A stretch of DNA of 64,000 nt from Rhabdornis inornatus. Lineage: Eukaryota > Chordata > Aves > Passeriformes > Rhabdornithidae. Shown in pieces: positions 50,986 to 63,300 of this stretch. Within the stretch, counting starts at the first letter, position 1. Every line of letters starts with the position of its first letter. The notes beneath the pieces were generated by a model that saw nothing but the letters and a program-made list of their open reading frames with translations, was not told the DNA's origin and did no database searches. Position numbers and translations under genes: made by a program. The DNA lies in the NCBI GenBank assembly GCA_013397075.1, contig VWZS01004822.1:242637-306636 (forward strand), written 5' to 3'.

Positions 50986-52644
50986 GGAGCAAACTATGAC
51001 CATGACCTTGTTACTTAATTTCTACCAAAATGAATGGGAAGTAGAAGGTGGTTTTTTTGTTTGTTTGTTTGGTTTTTTTAATCTACCTTATATTTATTTG
51101 TGTTTTTAGGCATTTGAATTCCTAGCAAAATTTGTCTTATAAAAGCTTAAAAAAACATTATCAAAAAACTCCAAAAATGTACTTTTCTCCTGATATACAA
51201 CCAGCAAGGGTCTTTGAAATAAGTTATCCAATATTATAAAAAGCGGAAAAAAAAGGTGGGAAAAAGAAGCCAGGGACTAGAGGTGGGGGAAGTGTTACTT
51301 GCAAAATTAGTATTTTTTTTTTTTTTAAGAGGGTTTATCTTTTCAAAGCAATTGGTAACTGGTTTAATTTAGTTAACAGACTGATGCTTTAGCATACTGC
51401 TCCACTGGTTTGCACAGCTTTAATACTTTCCCAAAGTTTAAATTAGAATTTTGACTTCTGCTGAACTTTTGAAATTACTTTATTTGATACATAAATCCAG
51501 TTGCTCAATGCTAGTAAAAATGTTAATTATTACTTAAGTCTAAATATAATTTGAGTTTGGAAAATGCAATATAGTCAGATTTTTAAAGTATTTTTATAAT
51601 GTACTTTTGAAAATGTCATAAAATTTTAAGATACTAATAATTCTACTACTTGACAGGATTATGAATTATGAACAAATCATATTCTCCTTCCACTCCCTTT
51701 TGAAGGATGCTTTTAATGCAAGTAATAAGTAAAAGTTTCAAGTTCCTAAAATATGGCTTTCTTGGTCACACTGGCTTTAATAAAGTCAAAACAAAGCCAC
51801 TCTGAGATGCCACAGAGTCATACATTGGATATAAATGGAAAAAAAAAATCGATGGAGAGAGAGGGGATGAAAGTAAAAAGAGTAGATACTTTTAATTAGT
51901 GAAAATTCTACATTGCTATAATTTACAAGAAAAAAAACAAGTAAGGGAATTAAAAAGGAGATGATCTAACTGAGATTCATAGTGGCTTTTTGTTTTTTTA
52001 AATTGTGTACCAAAAGAATTTAGCAAACACTTGAACGATAATAGTGATGCTAGTAATTCCTTCTGATGTCTTTATTCACCTATTTATTTCAATTCAACTT
52101 GTTCTGGGCTTGATAGAAGTTCATATTGGTATATTTCTGTGTGAACTTTTCTCTCAAAAAATGAACTAACATGCAAAGCACTGTACAAGCTTTATGCTTC
52201 ACAGAAAACGTGCATGAGCAGTAGTGAAGAGGTTGGTATTTTATGTCTGTACTGTATTGCACAAGGTGTTGCAATAATATAGATCTAAAAGATGATTTAT
52301 AAACCCCCCAAAAAACCCCAAAACTCAGATAAGGATCCAAACAGCTAGCAGACTTTTGCAGACTTTTGCTTGGTCTTGGCTGCATTGTAGGAGTACAGAC
52401 TGTACTTTGGAGATGATAAATGAAAACTTGAATTTGAAATTGCAATAAATAAGTTATTTAAGGAAGAACGAAATAAAGCAACAACTAAGAACCTGTAAAA
52501 GGAAGATCCTTTTGACTGAAATAGTGACATTAAAAAATAAAGTCATCAGACTACTTTAAAAAACAGCCTAGTTACAAAATTAGACTAAAAATGTGATCTA
52601 ATCTACCCAAAGACATAAAAGAAATTAGAGATACAAATTTTTAA
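50986..52644. other. Non-coding AT-rich DNA
   Basis: No gene. GTTT-type simple sequence lies at 51050-51080 and a T-run at 51311-51326. The 118-aa minus ORF at 52089-52445 has no recognisable domain. Confidence 0.5.
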
Positions 52645-52706
52645 CAGTTGGACTAGATGATCTTATAGGTCTTTCTCAACCTAAAGAATTCTATTATTCT
52701 ATTTTC
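52645..52706 (+). mobile_element. CR1 LINE extreme 3' end, about 60 bp
   Basis: GTTGGACTAGATGATCTTAT followed by AGGTCTTTCTCAACCTAAAG and ATTCTATTATTCTATTTT is the CR1 3' terminus with its tail, in plus orientation. Nothing upstream is recognisable as CR1. This is a near-complete 5' truncation. Confidence 0.9.
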
Positions 52707-53389
52707 CATTTAATATTGCATTAATCATGTTTTAGTAACTTGGTAACAAAAGCATAACTAACATAGTGTTCTCACATTCACTCCAAGGTTTCCACATAAA
52801 GCAGTTATGATATCCTTAATATTGTGCATGTTAAGATCTAAAACTTGGGTAAGACTTAAGAAAGAAATTGCCAATTTCTGGTTTTCAGAACTTGCCATTA
52901 AGAATTCTATATTTCTGTTAAATCTGCAATATCATATTTTATTTTATGTTTCTATTGTGTGGTCATTTGTTGTATTATATCATCTTTTTTTCAGAAACCT
53001 TTGGAAGTATTTCTTTGGAGAACTTGGTTTATTTGGATAAATTTCTCGTTCTCCTGATATCCAATTAATGTCAATGTATCAAGCCATGTCCATGGAGTTG
53101 TGTGGCTGGGTATGTAGCCAAGGAAAGTTACTGAACCAATAGATGAGCTTGCATTTTTCACTGAATAGTGCAGAAGGGGTTATCAGCAATAAGTGTGCAA
53201 CATAAATCTGTATACTTTACATGCCAATATATTATCAGCATGAAATCCAAAATGGACAGTTTAGGACAAAAGGAAGTTCCCAGCACGTTACTGACTGATC
53301 ACAATCTGTCACAACAATTAATGCAGTCAGATGCAAAGACAGCCTCAATTAGTCAGCTTCCATAATTCCTGGAAGAGTTAAAATTAAAT
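52707..53389. other. Non-coding AT-rich DNA
   Basis: No gene or identified repeat. Short ORFs at 52807-53040 and 53168-53365 have no recognisable features. Confidence 0.5.
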
Positions 53390-53775
53390 CAGTCATAGAA
53401 ATGTAGAATGGTTTGGATTGGAAGGAACCTGAAAGGTCACCAAGTTCCAAAGGCCACTGCTGTGTGCAGGGAAGCCTTCCACTAGACCAGGTTGCTCAGA
53501 ACTCCTCCAACCTGGCCTTGAACACTTCCGTGGATGGGGCATCCACAACTTCTGTGGGCAGCCTTTTCTGGTGCCTCACCACCCTGGCAGTAAAGAATTT
53601 CTCCCTAATAGCTAATGTAAACCTATTCTCTTTCAATTTGAAACCATTACCCCTTGTCCTGTCATTATACGGTCTTGTAAATAGTCTCTCTCCATCTTTT
53701 TTGCAGGGTCCCCAGGTGGAAGGCCACAGTTAGGTCGCCCTGAGGGTTTCTCTTTTCCAGGCTGGATGCTTGGCA
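53390..53775 (-). mobile_element. CR1 LINE 3' fragment
   Basis: TAGAATGGTTTGGATTGGAA at the low end marks the reverse-complemented CR1 terminus. It is followed by CTTCCACTAGACCAGGTTGC, GGATGGGGCATCCACAACTT, CCTAATAGCTAATGTAAACC and TCTTTTCCAGGCTGGATGCT. About 385 bp are kept. The plus-strand ORF at 53413-53733 is an antisense by-product. Confidence 0.95.
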
Positions 53776-55254
53776 ATACTCAGAATAGACTGTAACAGTG
53801 AAGAGCAAATTATCTTGACAACAGTAATGCGAAACTTAGGGAGAGATGAATTAGCACTAAAATAGTAATTAAAATATTTCTTTTCAGGTTTAAAGTGTTA
53901 CTAAAGTTGTTTGTTGTTTTGACACAGAATGAGGTTGTTGACATATCTCTTATGAAAAATTAGCCATAAATATTATAGCTTTCAGTTCAAGAGTGGCATG
54001 AATTTGATTGTTAACCTTCCTTTCACATATGCTCTCTAAAATGAGCATATCCATAAATGCTCTTTAATATCTTTATTTCCATTAAAATCTTTCAGGGTCA
54101 CTAAGATCAAGCTTAAGTCAAGCAAGAGATTTGAGGTTTTGATTTGGTTATCATGAGAGCTTCTTAGTTTCTGACAAGTTGCAGTGCATCTATACAATTT
54201 TATAATCCTTCATCCTGTGACAAGGTAAATTGAAAGTTATAATTTTATGACCCAATAGATACATTGTAATATCAGTTTCTATTTTCATGCCTGGAAGAAC
54301 AAACAAATATTTTTCTACTTTGTATATGAATACCTAAGATGTTTATAAACTGCAGAAGACTACACATGCCCCAGCTAATATTGTTTTAATATCATAAAGC
54401 TGCCCTGGAGTGAAAATATCAATTTCTGTGTCAGATTACTGGAAAATTCTAGTCAAAGCAATTATCTATGGTTATTTTCAGGCTTGTAGATCATTCATTA
54501 TTAATGGATGAGTTAATTAAATTAATTTCAGTGAAAATGTTGAGACAGAGGAATTCCTGTTGAGGTAATATGCCAAGATACACCAGGAGATGTCTGCTTC
54601 TTCATTAATTTTGTCTTGATTGAGGTTAGGTGAATCCTTCTGAGATGCTCTTAGCAAGCCTTAGTCCTTTAGGTGAGAATCAATTTCTACTAAAGGCAGT
54701 CTTGTGTATAGCATAGATATGTTCTTATTGCTCAAACAAGAAATTGAGTTGCATTAAGATTTCCTATATTATGACTGCTTTTAATTTGTTAAGCATGAAG
54801 CTGCCTTCTTGTGCAAAATGTGTGAGGAGATGCTGCCTTTGTGTTTTCTGGTAAGGAGAATAGATTTTGTGACCTTGAATTAAGTTTGACCACTGGGTGC
54901 ATAGTTTGGGTTTTCAGTAGCTTCTATTTCAAGAGCAGATGAGTAGAGACAATTATTAACGGGAGAGCAATTCCCTTGAGCTCCAGCTGCTCCAGGCCAT
55001 CAGGGATGTCTGAGCAGTGCTTTCAGCATTTAAATTTCTCAGCTTGCTTCTTGTACAGCTAGGAAACATGACCTAATTAGTTTTTTCATCTTTTTCTCTG
55101 TTCATGAGGAAAGACACACTGACAGCAATTTAATTACATGTTGACATAACTTTTGGTTGTGAGAAGAACTAGAGATGTTCACAATGGCAGAGATTTCACG
55201 CCCTCCTTGGTGGGCTCAGCTTGTATATGGATTGGGATCATATTGAGTGGGGTT
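53776..55254. other. Non-coding AT-rich DNA
   Basis: No gene, RNA or repeat recognised. Confidence 0.5.
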
Positions 55255-55425
55255 TTGGGGACAGAAGGGTGCTATTTTTTGGTGTTGTTTCTTTGTTTAT
55301 TTGTTTGGTGATGTTTTGTTGTTTATTTGGGGATTTTTTGTTGTTGTTGTTGTTCTGGTTGGGGTTTTTTGTTTGGTTTGGTTTGGTTTTTTTTGTGGTT
55401 TTGTGTTTTGTTTTAAAGTGAGTAA
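55255..55425 (+). repeat. G/T-rich low-complexity tract (GTTT-type)
   Basis: About 170 bp of runs of T separated by G or GG, for example TTGTTGTTGTTGTTCTGGTT and TTTGGTTTGGTTTGG. ORFs here on both strands (55221-55669) are low-complexity. A separate T-run lies at 55563-55588. Confidence 0.9.
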
Positions 55426-55655
55426 GGTCATTCACTGTGCATGCTAGAAGTTTGATTATCTGCCAGACCGAACCTAAGACTATGTAGTGTTCTTCTATTG
55501 TCCTGACAGTCAATACAAGGAGCTTTAACTCTTTCTTGTCAACAGAGAGGATGAAGGAACTTCCTTTTTTTTCTTTTTTTTTTTTTCCAGTATACAGTCT
55601 ACTGCAAAAAAGCCATACACTACGATCAGTTTCAGTAGCATAATTCCTTTGTGTC

Positions 55656-56118
55656 ACAGAATACAGCATGGCTGAAGATAGAAGGGGCTACTTAAAGCTG
55701 GTTGTCCAGGACTGTGTCTAGATGACTTTTCAATACTTCCAGGAAGGGACAACCCCTCTGGGCAGCCTCTACCAGGACTCAGTAACACTCTCAGTAAAAA
55801 ATTGTTCTCTGATGTTCAGGTGGAACATTCTCTGTTTTAGTTTGTACCATTGTCTCTGGTCTGTCACTGGTCACAGTTCAGAAGGGTCTGGCTCTGTCCT
55901 CTTTGCATCCTTCTGTCAGGTATTTGTGTATATTGGTGATATCCCTTCTGAGCCTTCTCTTTTCCAGGCTGACCAGCCCCAGCTCTCTCAGCCTTTCCTC
56001 ATTGGTGAGATGCTCCAATCCCTTCATCATCTTCATGGCCTGTCATTTCACTCTTTCTGGTATGTCCATGTCTCTCATACTGGACACGCAATTCCAGGTG
56101 CAGCCTCACCAGAACTGG
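55656..56118 (-). mobile_element. CR1 LINE 3' fragment
   Basis: The low end, CACAGAATACAGCATGGCTG, is the reverse-complemented CR1 terminus. The body includes AGGAAGGGACAACCCCTCTG, CTTCTCTTTTCCAGGCTGAC, CAGCCCCAGCTCTCTCAGCC and TGCAGCCTCACCAGAACTGG, covering about 460 bp. It differs in subfamily wording from the copies at 50.6 and 53.4 kb. ORFs at 55722-56124 are antisense by-products. Confidence 0.93.
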
Positions 56119-56159
56119 CAATGAAAATAATTTTTGCTTAAACAATAGGAAAATATAAA

Positions 56160-56600
56160 CAATGGTGATTCAATTTTCATATGGCCATACACTAAAACCC
56201 TGCCAGGGCAGCAGAGGTACCAGCAGCTCCCTGTGGCCCTGAGTGAGTGCCAAGGGTTCCATCTCAGGAGTCGGGGCAAATCCTGCAGCCAGACCCCAGC
56301 CCGCTGCCCCAGCCAGGAGCAGGGCAGCCAAGGGGACAGGAGCAACCCCTGGCATCTGACAACTCACTGGAGATGAAAATGGCTTGAGGCTGGGCCAGGG
56401 TTTGGGCTTGCAGATGAGCCCAGCTCAGCAGGACCCATGGCCAGGCAGGGCAGGGCTGTGGGGAGCGGGAAGCGGACCCTGCTGTGGCACCACTGGGGCA
56501 GGGGCTGATAGCCCATGGGGCTAACATGGGGCCCTAGGCCATGGGCAGAGTAGGAGGAGCCCTGTGGGACTGGGCAAAGATGGTGAGGGCTGACAGTGCT
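56160..56600 (+). repeat. GC-rich dispersed repeat, copy B (unclassified family)
   Basis: A GC-rich block with sharp edges that abuts a CR1 fragment. It aligns by eye with the reverse complement of 12330-12735 along its whole length. Landmarks here are AATGGTGATTC, CATATGGCC, CCCTGCCAGGG, GGGGAGCGGGAAGCGGACCC, TGCTGTGGCACCACTGGGGC and GACTGGGCAAAGATGG. Two copies in one 64-kb window in opposite orientations suggest a dispersed family. I cannot name it. No coding domain is visible, and the overlapping minus-strand ORFs at 56106-56603 reflect composition. Confidence 0.6.
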
Positions 56601-58184
56601 CACAGGAACATCAAAAATTCTTACCGTTGATTACCATAGAGTTTGGGTCTATATGGGATTTTGAGATTATCACTTCAGTCTAAAATAATTATTGTGTTGA
56701 CATAAAGTGTTATATTCCACAGTTCTGCGTTTATTATGTAAATATGTTAAAAGAAAAAAAAAGAATAGCTTCCAAATAGCTACAGTCACCCAAACTAACA
56801 CTGTGAATCTTCCTTTTCTTGTGTGTTCTTGCCATATTTAACTGTTTTGTATGAAGGAAGCTGTTTCTATAAGGTGACCTTGCCATGGTGACTTTTGATT
56901 TCTTATAAAGGGAAAAATGAAGAGTAGGAGAGGCTCTGCCCAGAAATTAATCTTGCACCTAAATTACAAGACTTTTATATCCAGAAACAAAGACATAAAA
57001 TGTATTCATCTTGGTGTCAACTTTGACTTTTTGTCTTTTTCTCTCTTTTACAAATGAAAACACAATAAAATTTACTTAATTTATAAGCATATGAAAACTT
57101 GCTTCACACACGAAATTAAAGCTGACAATCAAATGTTTTGAGGTTTCAGTCTTGGACTAAAGATGACAGAAGCGAAGGAGACACAGTGTTGTTTCTAGGT
57201 TTTAGGGCAGAGGCAGCTTTTTTTCTTCTCCCCAGTGTCTATCTCAAAAAACACTGTAAGGAGAAGAAGAAATAGAGTAGTAGTAAGTATTCTAGTACAC
57301 AAGTAACTAGTGCCAAGAGAGGAGAGGCACTTTAAGCAATGGAAGAGACTCTGAAGCCAGAAAGTGAGATATTTCAGGAAAATTAATCTGACACAGAGGT
57401 CCATGCTGAGATATACTAGGACTTTGTGAAGGCAAGAAGTAATTTCAAAATGGGCAATAAATTGCTGCTGCTCCTAAAAGATCGTTCAGTCTTCTTTCAT
57501 CATCATCTGCTAGTCTTCACACACTCTTCCTGCTCTCAGTCCATTACTTTGCCAAAACCATATTTCATTTTAAACCAGCAGAAGACAGGGGTGGAAATGA
57601 GAGCCAGGGAAAAGGAAGGAAGTGTTAAGATTGCTGTTTTTGATGCTGCATGGCTTCCATCTACTTATCGTGGTTGTGTAAGTACAGCCTGGGAGGAGCT
57701 GGGAGAAGAGAGTGAATGGAATAGTAATGGGTATGAGATGCAGGAATCAGAAAAAATGAGATGCAAAATGAGAGGTAACAGCTGGAGTGAAAGGATGGAG
57801 CAAAAGGGTACCGAAGAAGGCATAAGAAGTGCTTGCTCTAGTTCCTCAGCATTTTCTTGGAGTCAGAAATAGGTTAATAGCTAATGGAAAATGTTGCCAG
57901 TTTTCATGTACTATGTAGTTCTGTTAAACTCTGAGACGCTTTCCTTATTATCATCTAGCCTGTTTGCACAGAAGATTAAGTTCTGAGTATCTAAAATTTT
58001 CTAGCTTCCTGATGATGAGTTCTTCCTGAACTGATAACTTTCACTATAACTGGAAAAAATTGTCAGAAACATTCATGCCAAGAATTTAAAAAATAAATGT
58101 CTTATTAAAAAATGCTTAAAAGGTATCAAAATTGGGAAGTAATTTTTCAAGTTTAATAATCTCATTAAAATCTGCACATGGAGC

Positions 58185-58245
58185 ACTCATAAAGTTAAAT
58201 TAAAAGTTTCTGTTTTTTCCTGAAACTTTTAATTTAACTCATAAA
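58185..58245. repeat. Perfect 17-bp inverted repeat nested in a 9-bp direct repeat
   Basis: GTTAAATTAAAAGTTTC (58194-58210) is followed by an 11-nt T-rich loop and the exact reverse complement GAAACTTTTAATTTAAC (58222-58238). ACTCATAAA occurs at 58185-58193 and again at 58237-58245. The stem is AT-rich and, at 17-18 bp, short for a microRNA precursor. The layout resembles a template-switch or small foldback insertion event. Confidence 0.9.
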
Positions 58246-59737
58246 CCAGGATAATCAACACATATAGACATATCCTGGTTTCTTCTTGCTCAGGTTTTAT
58301 TCCTGCATTAATGCCCATTGTTTTGACTAAGCTTCAGCAATGAAGTATTAATTCCCTCATTCAGTTCTGTGATGTATTCAACAGTTCACTATCATGTTTT
58401 TGGGTGGATTTATTTGTTTTTGCTTTACAGAGGGTAAGAAAATCAGAAGCTGATTTGGGAGTCACTATTCTATACACACAAAAATTATGAATTAAAGGAT
58501 TAATTGTGACAATCTTGTTCTGGCTCTTGCTACCTTTTCCATTGTTTGGAAAATGACCTTCTGTAAATGTATTTATTTAGCACAAGATTTCCTTAGGCTT
58601 TTAATGCTTTTTTAATGTCATTGTCTTCTGAAAACATAGGAGAAATATAAAACAATTTTCCACTCCTTTAGAAGTCTAGTCAGAATTTGTGGGAAGTATT
58701 TATCTGTTTAAAAGCACACTACAGCAGAAGTGGTCACTGAATTAGGTGAAATTTTCTAATTGTATTGAGGAATTTCAGTGCAGTTTCAAACAGTGTGATG
58801 TAGCTCTGTGATCACTTTGAACTACATATAGATGAGCTCTTTTCACATAACTATGAAATCAGGAATCAGCACATAATGGCATAGTAATAATTAACTGAAA
58901 TATTGGCCTTCACATCTGCTTTTGAATACTGTCACCACATAATCAATATAGGAAGGTTATAAGCATGGAAGCTAACCATGAAATGAAAGGCATATAAATG
59001 TGTCAGGTTTTGAGATCTTCATTCTGGAAACATGTGCTGCTGCTTTAAATTGCAGTCGAAATCTCTGCAATTAAGGTCTGACATGCCCTTGTGGTAATGA
59101 AGTTTTCCAAATTATATTAGAAGCATATGATTCTCGTGCAGAATTGCATGAGCCCACAGCTTATATCCCAAAGTATCATGTTTGAATTACAGGCTGTTAA
59201 TTTAACTTTAATTAGAAAATCACCTTAATGTTCATGTCCAGTTGTAATGACTAAGATGTCTTCAAAGCTTCCACTCATTTGGTTTTACTTAGTATGTAGT
59301 CAGATGCATTTAGATTTAAAGCTTATAAATCCGTTATCACTTCTGGACAGCAATACTAATCAGTTAAAAATCTGTTGTATATACTAAAAACCTTTGCTCA
59401 TTCAGATTGTAAAGTGTTTTCATTAAAATCTATTTTAAACTGATTAATAGGAATTTATGTATGAATTTGCTTATGTGAATGTAAATAGCATTTAATGAAA
59501 GTAAAATTCCCAAACATTTAACTTAGATAAGGAGTCAGCTTCTTGTAAAACCCAGGCTACTTAGCACAATAATCACATTATAATTTACTACACTTTTGCA
59601 CAGTTAAGGAAGAAACTCAAGAAGTGATTAATTTATGTCCTTAACCTTAATTTCTTTGCAAACTAAATATTTTCACATTAAAAAAAAAAGGCCAAAACCC
59701 CTCTATTTTAATAGTCAATTTAAAATCTCTCAAATAA

Positions 59738-59784
59738 ATCCACATCCTATACTATATCCACATATCCTATATCTACATCCTACC
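59738..59784 (+). repeat. Short cryptic tandem repeat
   Basis: About two and a half imperfect copies of an ATCCACATCCTAT-like unit (TCCACATCCTATACTAT, ATCCACATATCCTAT, ATCTACATCCTACC). Confidence 0.6.
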
Positions 59785-59904
59785 ATGTTTTTGGTAGCTG
59801 AAGGTATTAGTTGATTGCATCCTCTTACTGATATCAGTGTCACAATTCAGAGGCATCTTATGTAAAGAATAAAGCTTAATACAAATTCCTTCTTAGAGAC
59901 TTCA

Positions 59905-60345
59905 CAGAATGGTTATTAAATTGGGAAGGCACTCTTGAAGAAAATCCAGTCCAACCTTCCTATTCAAAGTAGGGTCAACCAGGGAGCAGATTGCTCAGGA
60001 CTGTGCTCTACCACGTTTCTAGCATCTCCCTGATATAACCTCCAAACCTCTCTGGTGAACCTGTTTTGACCACTTTCATGGTAAGAATAATCACTTGTAT
60101 TTTGGGAGCTTTCTGTACTTCAGTATGTACTCATCGCCTCTTAGTCTCTCCCTAGGCATCACTGAGAAGAGTCTGACTGTTTTGTTTTCTTCACCTCCCC
60201 AGCTGATATAAATGTATTAGTGAGATCCTTCATAGCTTTTCTTCTTGACATTAAACAATCCCAGCCCTCTTTAGCATTCCCTTATGTATCAGATGCTCAG
60301 ATCATTTTAACATCTTCGTGGCTTCTTCACTGGTTCTGCTTTCAT
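59905..60345 (-). mobile_element. CR1 LINE 3' fragment, strongly diverged
   Basis: The low end has TTCACAGAATGGTTATTAAA, then AATCCAGTCCAACCTTCCTA. The body has CTAGCATCTCCCTGATATAA, CCTCTTAGTCTCTCCCTAGG, TTAAACAATCCCAGCCCTCT and ATCTTCGTGGCTTCTTCACT. The order and wording fit a reverse-complemented CR1 3' end. It is more decayed than the other copies. Confidence 0.85.
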
Positions 60346-63300
60346 ATGTTAACAAAACATAAAGAATGTTAACACAAAAGATTCATCTGGAAGGCTTTTC
60401 TGTGCCTTCTGCCAAAATCAATCAATACTGTACAGACATTTTATATTTCTTCTAAATTTTCAACCATTTGAATCTGAAGACTTATTATTATTATTGAAAT
60501 ATTTACTGTTTAGGTTTTGTTGCATATGATACTTTCAGAAGGAACAAGTTACCGAAACTGATTTTAAATATTTATAAGCAACTTAATTTTGTTACAATTA
60601 TTGTTTGAAAGATTATTAGTGGTTTAAAAGAATAGCCCCAAATCAATCTATATCAGTGAAGCATTTAGTTTATATAGTATAATTTATAACTGTTGTAATC
60701 AAATAATACCTTTGTAGGTACTGGCTTGACCTGGAAAACATGCAAGTCCCCCTTTTAAGTCACTAGTGTTTTACTAGAGACAGTGAAGGAGTGAAATAGA
60801 TTGACATAGTGGGAAATAACAAATATGTTAAAATCTGTGATAACAACAATTATGCACTGTCAAAGACCTGCAATTGACCTTTAATGCCTTCCCTTTCACT
60901 AAATGTGCTTGCTATGTCCAGTGTTACTTTTATTTAAATTATTCAGTAGTTGAAGGTATACCTCTAGTGGATTAAATATCAAATCCCCAAATATTAATTT
61001 ATGACAAGGATCACCAACTTTAGCTCAATTTAACTTCAAATCCCTAAGTGTTCATTGAAATTCCAATGAATATTTCTAACACTAATTACTCAATTTCTAT
61101 ATTTATAAGGGAACTGGCACCTCATAAATATCACATTGTGCTATTATCTCCATATGTTCCTGTTCCCTCTAAATATAGCAAATCAGCAATTAGCACTAGA
61201 AATATTCATTAAAATTTGAAGGTAGATAAATAACAAGTAGGAATGCCATTTATTTATTATAATTTACAAAGCAAAGAACATCTAAATGCTTCTCATTTGA
61301 TTAATGTGCCACATACCACCAGTTACACTAAATTCTTCAGCTGAACTAGTACTAGATAAAATTTGTACTGCCTCACAAGACAATATGCTTAATGGCTTGC
61401 CTGTTTTGGCACAGCACAACACCTTGTTAAGTTTTGATTAGCCTCACCTTTAACATTAGGATTGCAAAAGAATCTTAGAGGTGCTCTTTTTTTTAATCCC
61501 CATGTCTAGGACTGTTTTTTGGGATTTTTGTTTTCAAGTAGGAAACAAAACCATGACATGCACTTGGGCTATCCTCAGTGTGAGGAAAGTTTCTTTTTTT
61601 GAGAAGTTTTCTGTCAAATCACGAAATATGTGAGCCACCTGTACTGGGAGCTTAGTCAGCCTGGCAGGTGTAAACTTAGGAAATTGGCTTCAGTATACAA
61701 CATAATTGCTCCAAAGCATATTCTTCTGGTAATTTGTGTACCATGAATACTCTAGCTCTTTTCTCTTTGCACATACAACTGTTGCACATTTGGTGCTGCA
61801 CTGCTTGCCATGTAGAGCAGGTGATACAAAAAGTTTTCAAAGCCTGTCCAGATACCAGTTTTAAGTATAAAGGCAATGGGGTATTCATGTCTTCCTTTGC
61901 AGAAAACTCAGGGCAGGTAAAAAGTCAAAACAGCATGTGTAAAAAACCCTATAAACAAGGAACTCTTAAAGCTACTAATCTGCCTTTCCTACTCTGCACA
62001 CTTTCCTTCCCTGTGCTTTGATTATGACTTGGATGTCTTTCCACATAGCCTCTACTACTAGTGATACATTAGAAATACAAAATTACTCTTCCCTAAGGAA
62101 TTCTTTAAACATACACTCAACAGAAGTATTAAAAGGAAATACTGATTTTATGGGTTCTGGAAATAATGTATTTTAATGACAATAAGGATAAAGAAACATT
62201 AAGAAAACCCATTGTAATATCAGAATATTTTTTACACTCCCTTTGTTTTCTCTTTTGTCAGTGTTAAGGCTTAACATGCAGATACTCACATGTTTCTGAG
62301 GAAATAATTTCAATTTAGATTTGTTTCACATCTCTGTAAACCAGCATCTTTAAGTGGTACATAGCCTTTTAACTAGACCTGACCCTTTTTTTCGTGTATG
62401 TGTGTTCATGTGCATGTGCTGTAAGATAGTTAAAAATCATAATTGCCCCAAACACTGTTAAGATGATCGAAAGACTTTGCCCACCCTGGCACACTGTGCA
62501 AAGAAGAAGCTGCTCATCTGCGATTGCCTCCCCTCACCCAAATATGCCTTTGCAAATACCTGGAAATTTGGACTGTGAGTTAACCCAAGAGGAACTTGAG
62601 GTAACATAAAGGTGGTGCTATTGTCCAGTTGTCTCAGGTCTAAGGAGAGGTTAACAAGGCTGGGGAAGAGGAATGTGCCCCCTAGCAAAGCCAACTCTTC
62701 AGCTGTGCTGAAATCAGCTCTGGCCAGGTCCAGCGGGGGGAGGCCACAGCCCACAGCCCATTCCTGAGGCTCTTCCACAGAAGACTGCACGGCATCCACA
62801 TGTTGGAAAAGACAGTGTAAAACTCCTCCCTCCCAGGGGAGGTGCTTGGGAATTCCCAGTACAACCGAAAGTGTGCTGTCACTTATTACACAGGAAGGAA
62901 GGAGAGGTTTGCCAATAGCAAAGAAGAATACAACACCTGGGATCAGAACACTAGAACAGAGATCAGGATGGTACCACTAGGCCACAGCAGCAGCTCAAAT
63001 TTAATTTTGCATATTGCTTAAGAATAATACCAGCATTGCTATAGATGTCTCTCTTAAATTTATCTTCATTTTATGTGCAATTTACTTTTAGTTTCTGGAG
63101 TGATATTTAATGGCACATATCCGATAAAGCGTGATATTTGCATAAAGCAAACAATTCCATACAATTATTTTATTTCTATGACTTATCAATCTTCTACAAG
63201 CAGGCTTTATATTTGCAACAGATATTCTCACTTCAGCTAGTGAGATTGTGTCATGAGCTTAGCATTTTAAAGTAGGATAACAGAAAAACTTACAAACTGG

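Larger units (their letters stand above)
56601..59904. other. Non-coding AT-rich DNA
   Basis: No supported gene. The 148-aa ORF at 57426-57872 is the longest clear ATG frame outside repeats, but it has no recognisable domain, no homologue I know and no splice or poly-A context. A perfect hairpin nested in a direct repeat lies at 58185-58245. A short cryptic tandem repeat lies at 59738-59784. Confidence 0.5.

Noticed and set aside
55722..56141. A 139-codon plus-strand ORF as a gene
   Set aside because: It is antisense to a minus-strand CR1 3' fragment.
57426..57872. A 148-codon plus-strand ORF as a small intronless gene
   Set aside because: No recognisable domain, no promoter or poly-A arrangement, and a Lys/Glu/Ser-rich tail typical of purine-rich chance frames. 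It remains unproven either way.
58194..58238. A microRNA precursor
   Set aside because: The stem is only 17-18 bp and almost entirely A/T, shorter than the usual precursor, with no expression evidence.
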